A stretch of 10,169 bases of DNA from Verrucomicrobiales bacterium (GTDB taxonomy: Bacteria; Verrucomicrobiota; Verrucomicrobiia; Limisphaerales; SXQI01), in contig SXQI01000264.1 of NCBI GenBank assembly GCA_005793025.1, positions 1-10,169 on the forward strand, in the 5' to 3' direction. Below, piece by piece: positions 7,702 to 10,169 of the stretch. Made by a program: the position numbers and the translations under genes. The notes under the pieces are model-generated. The model made no database searches. It was not told where the DNA came from and saw only the letters and a list, made by a program, of their open reading frames with translations. The first letter of the stretch is position 1, and every line of letters starts with the position of its first letter.

Positions 7702-8402
7702 GCTTTAGGTTCTTCCTCACAAGATTGTTCTGCAGGTAAATCCGTCGTTTCCTTCTCAGTTTCAACCACCACCTCGGCGTTCGCTACTTCTCCAGTGCCT
7801 ACCGCGTCGGCAGTAACTAAGGTTTTTGGTTTGGTCACTGGGATTCGGCGCAACTCGTCGGCTGAAGGTAAATCCTCCAGATTCTTGAGACCAAAATACT
7901 CAAGAAAATCGACAGTGGTTCGATAGGTCATCGGACGCCCAATTACTTCGGCACGACCTGCATTTTCGATCAATCCACGATCCAACATCGTTTGCATCAC
8001 TCCATCAACAGCCACCCCACGGATTTGTTCGATCTCCGCTCGGGTAACGGGTTGTCGATAAGCAATGATTGCCAATGTTTCCAGACCAGCTTGAGAAAGT
8101 CTCGGCGGTCGGATTTTTTCTCCAAATAGAGTTTTCAGCCAAGGAGCATGCTCCGGTTGGTTCACGAACTGCCACGCGCCAGCCACACAAGCTAACCGAA
8201 AGCTTCGCCCCAAAAGGCTGTGTTCAGTCTCCAATTCCGCCAACACTTGTTGCAACTCCTCATCCTTAGTTTTCTTTAAACTGTTGATGAAAATATCGTC
8301 TGATTTATCAGCCGTCACAGAAAGCACTTCACGCAGTTCCCTCACCGTCAGCGGTTTCTGTGACGAGAACAAGATAGACTCGATAATCGATTTCAATTCC
8401 AT
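7698..8402 (-). CDS. scpB: Segregation and condensation protein B
   Basis: A 234-residue subunit of the SMC-ScpAB condensin complex, which organises and segregates the chromosome; ScpB dimers bind the central part of the kleisin ScpA. Residues 1-85 form the first winged-helix domain (MELKSIIESILFSSQKPLTV at the N-terminus). Residues about 100-172 form the second and carry the most conserved family block: LSQAGLETLAIIAYRQPVTR at 102-121, then EIEQIRG, then IGRPMTYRTTVDFLEYFGLK, with GRP at 155-157. From about 180 the protein runs into a low-complexity acidic tail of some 50 residues that is not part of the folded core. The ATG at 8400-8402 is 5 bp after the scpA stop with no ribosome binding site, so it probably depends on coupled translation. 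Its stop overlaps the pheA start. Confidence 0.96.
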   Translation of the reverse strand: MELKSIIESILFSSQKPLTVRELREVLSVTADKSDDIFINSLKKTKDEELQQVLAELETEHSLLGRSFRLACVAGAWQFVNQPEHAPWLKTLFGEKIRPPRLSQAGLETLAIIAYRQPVTRAEIEQIRGVAVDGVMQTMLDRGLIENAGRAEVIGRPMTYRTTVDFLEYFGLKNLEDLPSADELRRIPVTKPKTLVTADAVGTGEVANAEVVVETEKETTDLPAEQSCEEEPKA

Positions 8403-8407
8403 GGCAT

Positions 8408-9229
8408 TCAGAGAGGGAAAAGTGGTGGTTGCACGATCGGAATCGCGGTCCCAATGTCCGACGGTGGTGTCGGTTCTTCGATCTTAGTGGTCGCGAAATC
8501 TTCTCGGGGTGCTTCCGTAATCTCGATTTCGCTGAAAGGTTCCGATTGAGTCACACGAATCTGTTTGAGCCTCATCAATTCAAGCAATGCGAGGAACGTC
8601 ACAACGACCTCCACCCGACTCGTGGTTTGACCAAACAGCTCCGAGAATTGCAGCACCGCTTTTGTTTTTAGAACCAAAACAATGTTCTCGATTTTCTCGC
8701 TCACCGTCCATCGATCCGCGAAAACGTCCCGAGATTCCTCACGCTGATGATAACGCTTTAAAATCGAACTCACCGCACCGATGATTTCGAAGATTGAAAG
8801 ATTCGGATGCCGAGGACTCTCCTCCCTTTCGAACTCAGGCTTGCCTGGAACCCGTGCAAAAATATCTTCCTGTAACGCCTCCTTCACCTGAAGTTGGCCA
8901 GCGGCGTCCTTGAATTTTTTATATTCCACCAACTGGCGAATCAAATCCCAGCGTGGATCATCTTCATCATCCTCATCCTCAACAAGTGCCTGCTTGTCCA
9001 CAGGTAGCAACTCCCGGCTCTTGATGTACATCAGGGTGGATGCCATCACGAGGAATTCTCCAGCAATATCCAAATCAAGCGAACGCATTTGCTCGATGAA
9101 ATCGATAAATTGCGTTGCGATTCGGGTCAGATTCACCTCGTAAATATCCACCTCCTCCTTTTTCACTAGATAAAGAAGCAGATCGAGCGGACCTTCAAAA
9201 ATCTCAAGTTGAACTGTGTTTTCCGGCAT
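8408..9229 (-). CDS. scpA: Segregation and condensation protein A (kleisin)
   Basis: A 273-residue kleisin subunit that bridges the SMC head domains and binds ScpB. The N-terminal helical domain is typical: IFEGPLDLLLYLVKKEEVDI at 10-29 followed by the IAGEFLVMASTLMYIKSREL helix at 55-74. An acidic linker (VEDEDDEDD, 83-91) leads into the mid region, and the C-terminal winged-helix block VVVTFLALLELMRLKQIRVT lies at 208-227. A tail of about 35 residues rich in Pro, Glu and Thr extends past the usual end near FSEIEI. It appears to be the first gene of its transcription unit: a terminator and a candidate promoter separate it from the glutamine synthetase gene upstream. No Shine-Dalgarno sequence is visible before the ATG at 9227-9229. 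Confidence 0.96.
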   Translation of the reverse strand: MPENTVQLEIFEGPLDLLLYLVKKEEVDIYEVNLTRIATQFIDFIEQMRSLDLDIAGEFLVMASTLMYIKSRELLPVDKQALVEDEDDEDDPRWDLIRQLVEYKKFKDAAGQLQVKEALQEDIFARVPGKPEFEREESPRHPNLSIFEIIGAVSSILKRYHQREESRDVFADRWTVSEKIENIVLVLKTKAVLQFSELFGQTTSRVEVVVTFLALLELMRLKQIRVTQSEPFSEIEITEAPREDFATTKIEEPTPPSDIGTAIPIVQPPLFPL

Positions 9230-9267
9230 GAGGCAACGTCAGTTTCGGGGTTCCTGACGATGCGCAG

Positions 9268-9296
9268 ATGCTAAGAACGGTCCTTACCTTTGGCAA
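9268..9296 (-). promoter_or_regulatory. Candidate sigma-70-type promoter for scpA-scpB-pheA
   Basis: On the minus strand, TTGCCA (9291-9296, 5 of 6 matches to the -35 consensus) is followed after exactly 17 bp by TAGCAT (9268-9273, 4 of 6 matches to the -10). Transcription would start near 9261, leaving an untranslated leader of about 32 bases before scpA. The site lies between the glutamine synthetase terminator and scpA, where a promoter is expected. It is a motif match only. Confidence 0.4.
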
Positions 9297-9336
9297 CGCA
9301 ATACCTTCATCACACTGTCCAAAACGCAACAAGGCA

Positions 9337-9367
9337 AACGGCGCGAACCTTGCGGGTTCGCGCCGTT
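9337..9367 (-). terminator. Hairpin terminator of the glutamine synthetase gene
   Basis: A perfect 13-bp inverted repeat (AACGGCGCGAACC at 9337-9349, its complement at 9355-9367) encloses a 5-base loop. With one bulged A the stem can extend by about five more pairs. It begins 37 bases after the glutamine synthetase stop codon. In the minus-strand transcript the stem is followed by a T-rich but interrupted tract (TTTGCCTTGTTGCGTTTT), so termination may be efficient but is not a textbook U-run. It isolates the glutamine synthetase transcript from scpA. Confidence 0.8.
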
Positions 9368-9403
9368 GCTTTCGGATTGTATTGGTGAACTGAATCCAAC
9401 CGA

Positions 9404-10169
9404 TTAGACCGTCGGAACAGTCGCAATGGTCTGGAGAATTCGACCAGCGATCTTGTAGGGATCCCCAGCAGAATTTGGTCGGCGATCTTCCAAGTAACCT
9501 TTGTAGCCCGCGTTCACAAAACTGTGCGGCACACGCACCGAGGCACCTCGGTTTGCAATCCCGTAATTAAATTTATCAATCGACTGGGTTTCGTGCAGAC
9601 CAGTCAAACGCAGATGATTATCGGGGCCGTAAACCGCAATGTGCTCGTTCTTGTAGAGATCGAACGCAGCCATCAATTTTTCAAAGTAAGCTTTGCCACC
9701 GACCTCACGCATGTGCGTTGTCGAGAAATTAGCGTGCATACCCGATCCGTTCCAATCGACATCAACTCCCAATGGCTTGCAGTGCCACACGACTTGCACT
9801 TGATAACTCTCGGTGAGCCTCATCAAGAGGTAGCGAGCCATCCAGACCTGATCCGCAGCAGTCTTAGAACCTTTGCCGAAGATTTGGAACTCCCACTGAC
9901 CCTTGGCAACTTCAGCGTTGATCCCTTCATGGTTGATCCCCGCTTCAAGACACAACTCCAAGTGCGTATCCACAATCTCGCGAGCCATCTCCCCCACGTT
10001 TTCATAACCCACACCCGTGTAATACTTGCCTTGGGGAGCCGGAAAACCGCCGCTCGGAAATCCTAGCGGAACTCCATCCTTATAAAGAAAATATTCCTGT
10101 TCAAAACCAAACCATGTGCCGGGATCATCCATGATCGTCGCACGGCCGTTGGTCGGATGCGGAGTTTTC
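9404..10169 (-). CDS. Glutamine synthetase, type II (eukaryote-like), C-terminal part
   Basis: The frame is open to the right edge, so the gene starts outside the window. The ATG at 10130-10132 is internal, because 12 further in-frame codons upstream read KTPHPTNGRATI and match the family. About 254 residues are visible, against roughly 340-370 for whole GSII proteins. The enzyme makes glutamine from glutamate, ammonia and ATP in the cytoplasm. Diagnostic segments are DPGTWFGFEQEYFLY (metal-binding glutamates), INAEVAKGQWEFQ, DWNGSGMHANFST, YGPDNHLRLTGLHET, ANRGASVRVP and YLEDRRPNSAGDPYKIAGRI. These are the GSII forms, not the bacterial GSI forms, and there is no GSI-type adenylylation loop. 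It ends with a TAA at 9404-9406 and is followed by a strong hairpin. It could be named glnII or glnA; the choice is not settled by sequence. Confidence 0.95.
   Translation of the reverse strand, partial: KTPHPTNGRATIMDDPGTWFGFEQEYFLYKDGVPLGFPSGGFPAPQGKYYTGVGYENVGEMAREIVDTHLELCLEAGINHEGINAEVAKGQWEFQIFGKGSKTAADQVWMARYLLMRLTESYQVQVVWHCKPLGVDVDWNGSGMHANFSTTHMREVGGKAYFEKLMAAFDLYKNEHIAVYGPDNHLRLTGLHETQSIDKFNYGIANRGASVRVPHSFVNAGYKGYLEDRRPNSAGDPYKIAGRILQTIATVPTV

Noticed and set aside
9524..10066. 180-codon plus-strand open frame opposite glutamine synthetase
   Set aside because: The minus-strand protein matches GSII throughout; the antisense frame is a codon-bias shadow.
1..10169. Mobile elements, CRISPR arrays, tRNA/rRNA genes, defence or toxin-antitoxin genes
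   Set aside because: Coding density is accounted for by the listed genes, and no repeats, transposase motifs, cloverleaf or array-like structure were seen in the gaps.

Overview
The window reads as an ordinary chromosomal segment of a bacterium of the Planctomycetes-Verrucomicrobia-Chlamydiae group, most likely a verrucomicrobium. Three things point that way: a eukaryote-like type II glutamine synthetase, a secreted protein resembling the DUF6797/sorbosone-dehydrogenase-type propellers abundant in that group, and a large YncE-like/phosphoesterase fusion lipoprotein. Base composition looks balanced (about half GC by eye) and most starts lack a clear Shine-Dalgarno sequence. The lineage is inferred from protein flavour, not from a phylogenetic marker.

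Layout, read right to left because all six complete genes and the glutamine synthetase lie on the minus strand. At the right edge is the C-terminal part of glutamine synthetase II (5' end outside the window), followed by a strong hairpin terminator at 9337-9367. A fresh transcription unit then begins, with a candidate promoter at 9268-9296: scpA, scpB and pheA. scpA and scpB are 5 bp apart, and scpB and pheA share the 4-base overlap ATGA. ScpA and ScpB are the kleisin and winged-helix partners of SMC in chromosome condensation. PheA is the bifunctional chorismate mutase/prephenate dehydratase of phenylalanine synthesis.

After 64 bp comes a set of three genes with an exported or scavenging character: a secreted DUF6797-like propeller protein, a lipoprotein fusing a YncE/YVTN propeller to a phosphoesterase domain (93 bp further on, with a possible promoter), and 27 bp later a cytoplasmic M20 metallodipeptidase. 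These may be partly co-transcribed. At the left edge a short open frame on the plus strand (1-135) looks like the C-terminus of a convergent gene.

No RNA genes, CRISPR arrays, insertion sequences, integrases, toxin-antitoxin pairs or phage genes were seen, and no clearly new system. The points most worth a second look are the scpB-pheA coupling, the DUF6797-like protein without a heme motif, the propeller-phosphoesterase lipoprotein with its aspartate tail, and the unannotated fragment at the left edge.
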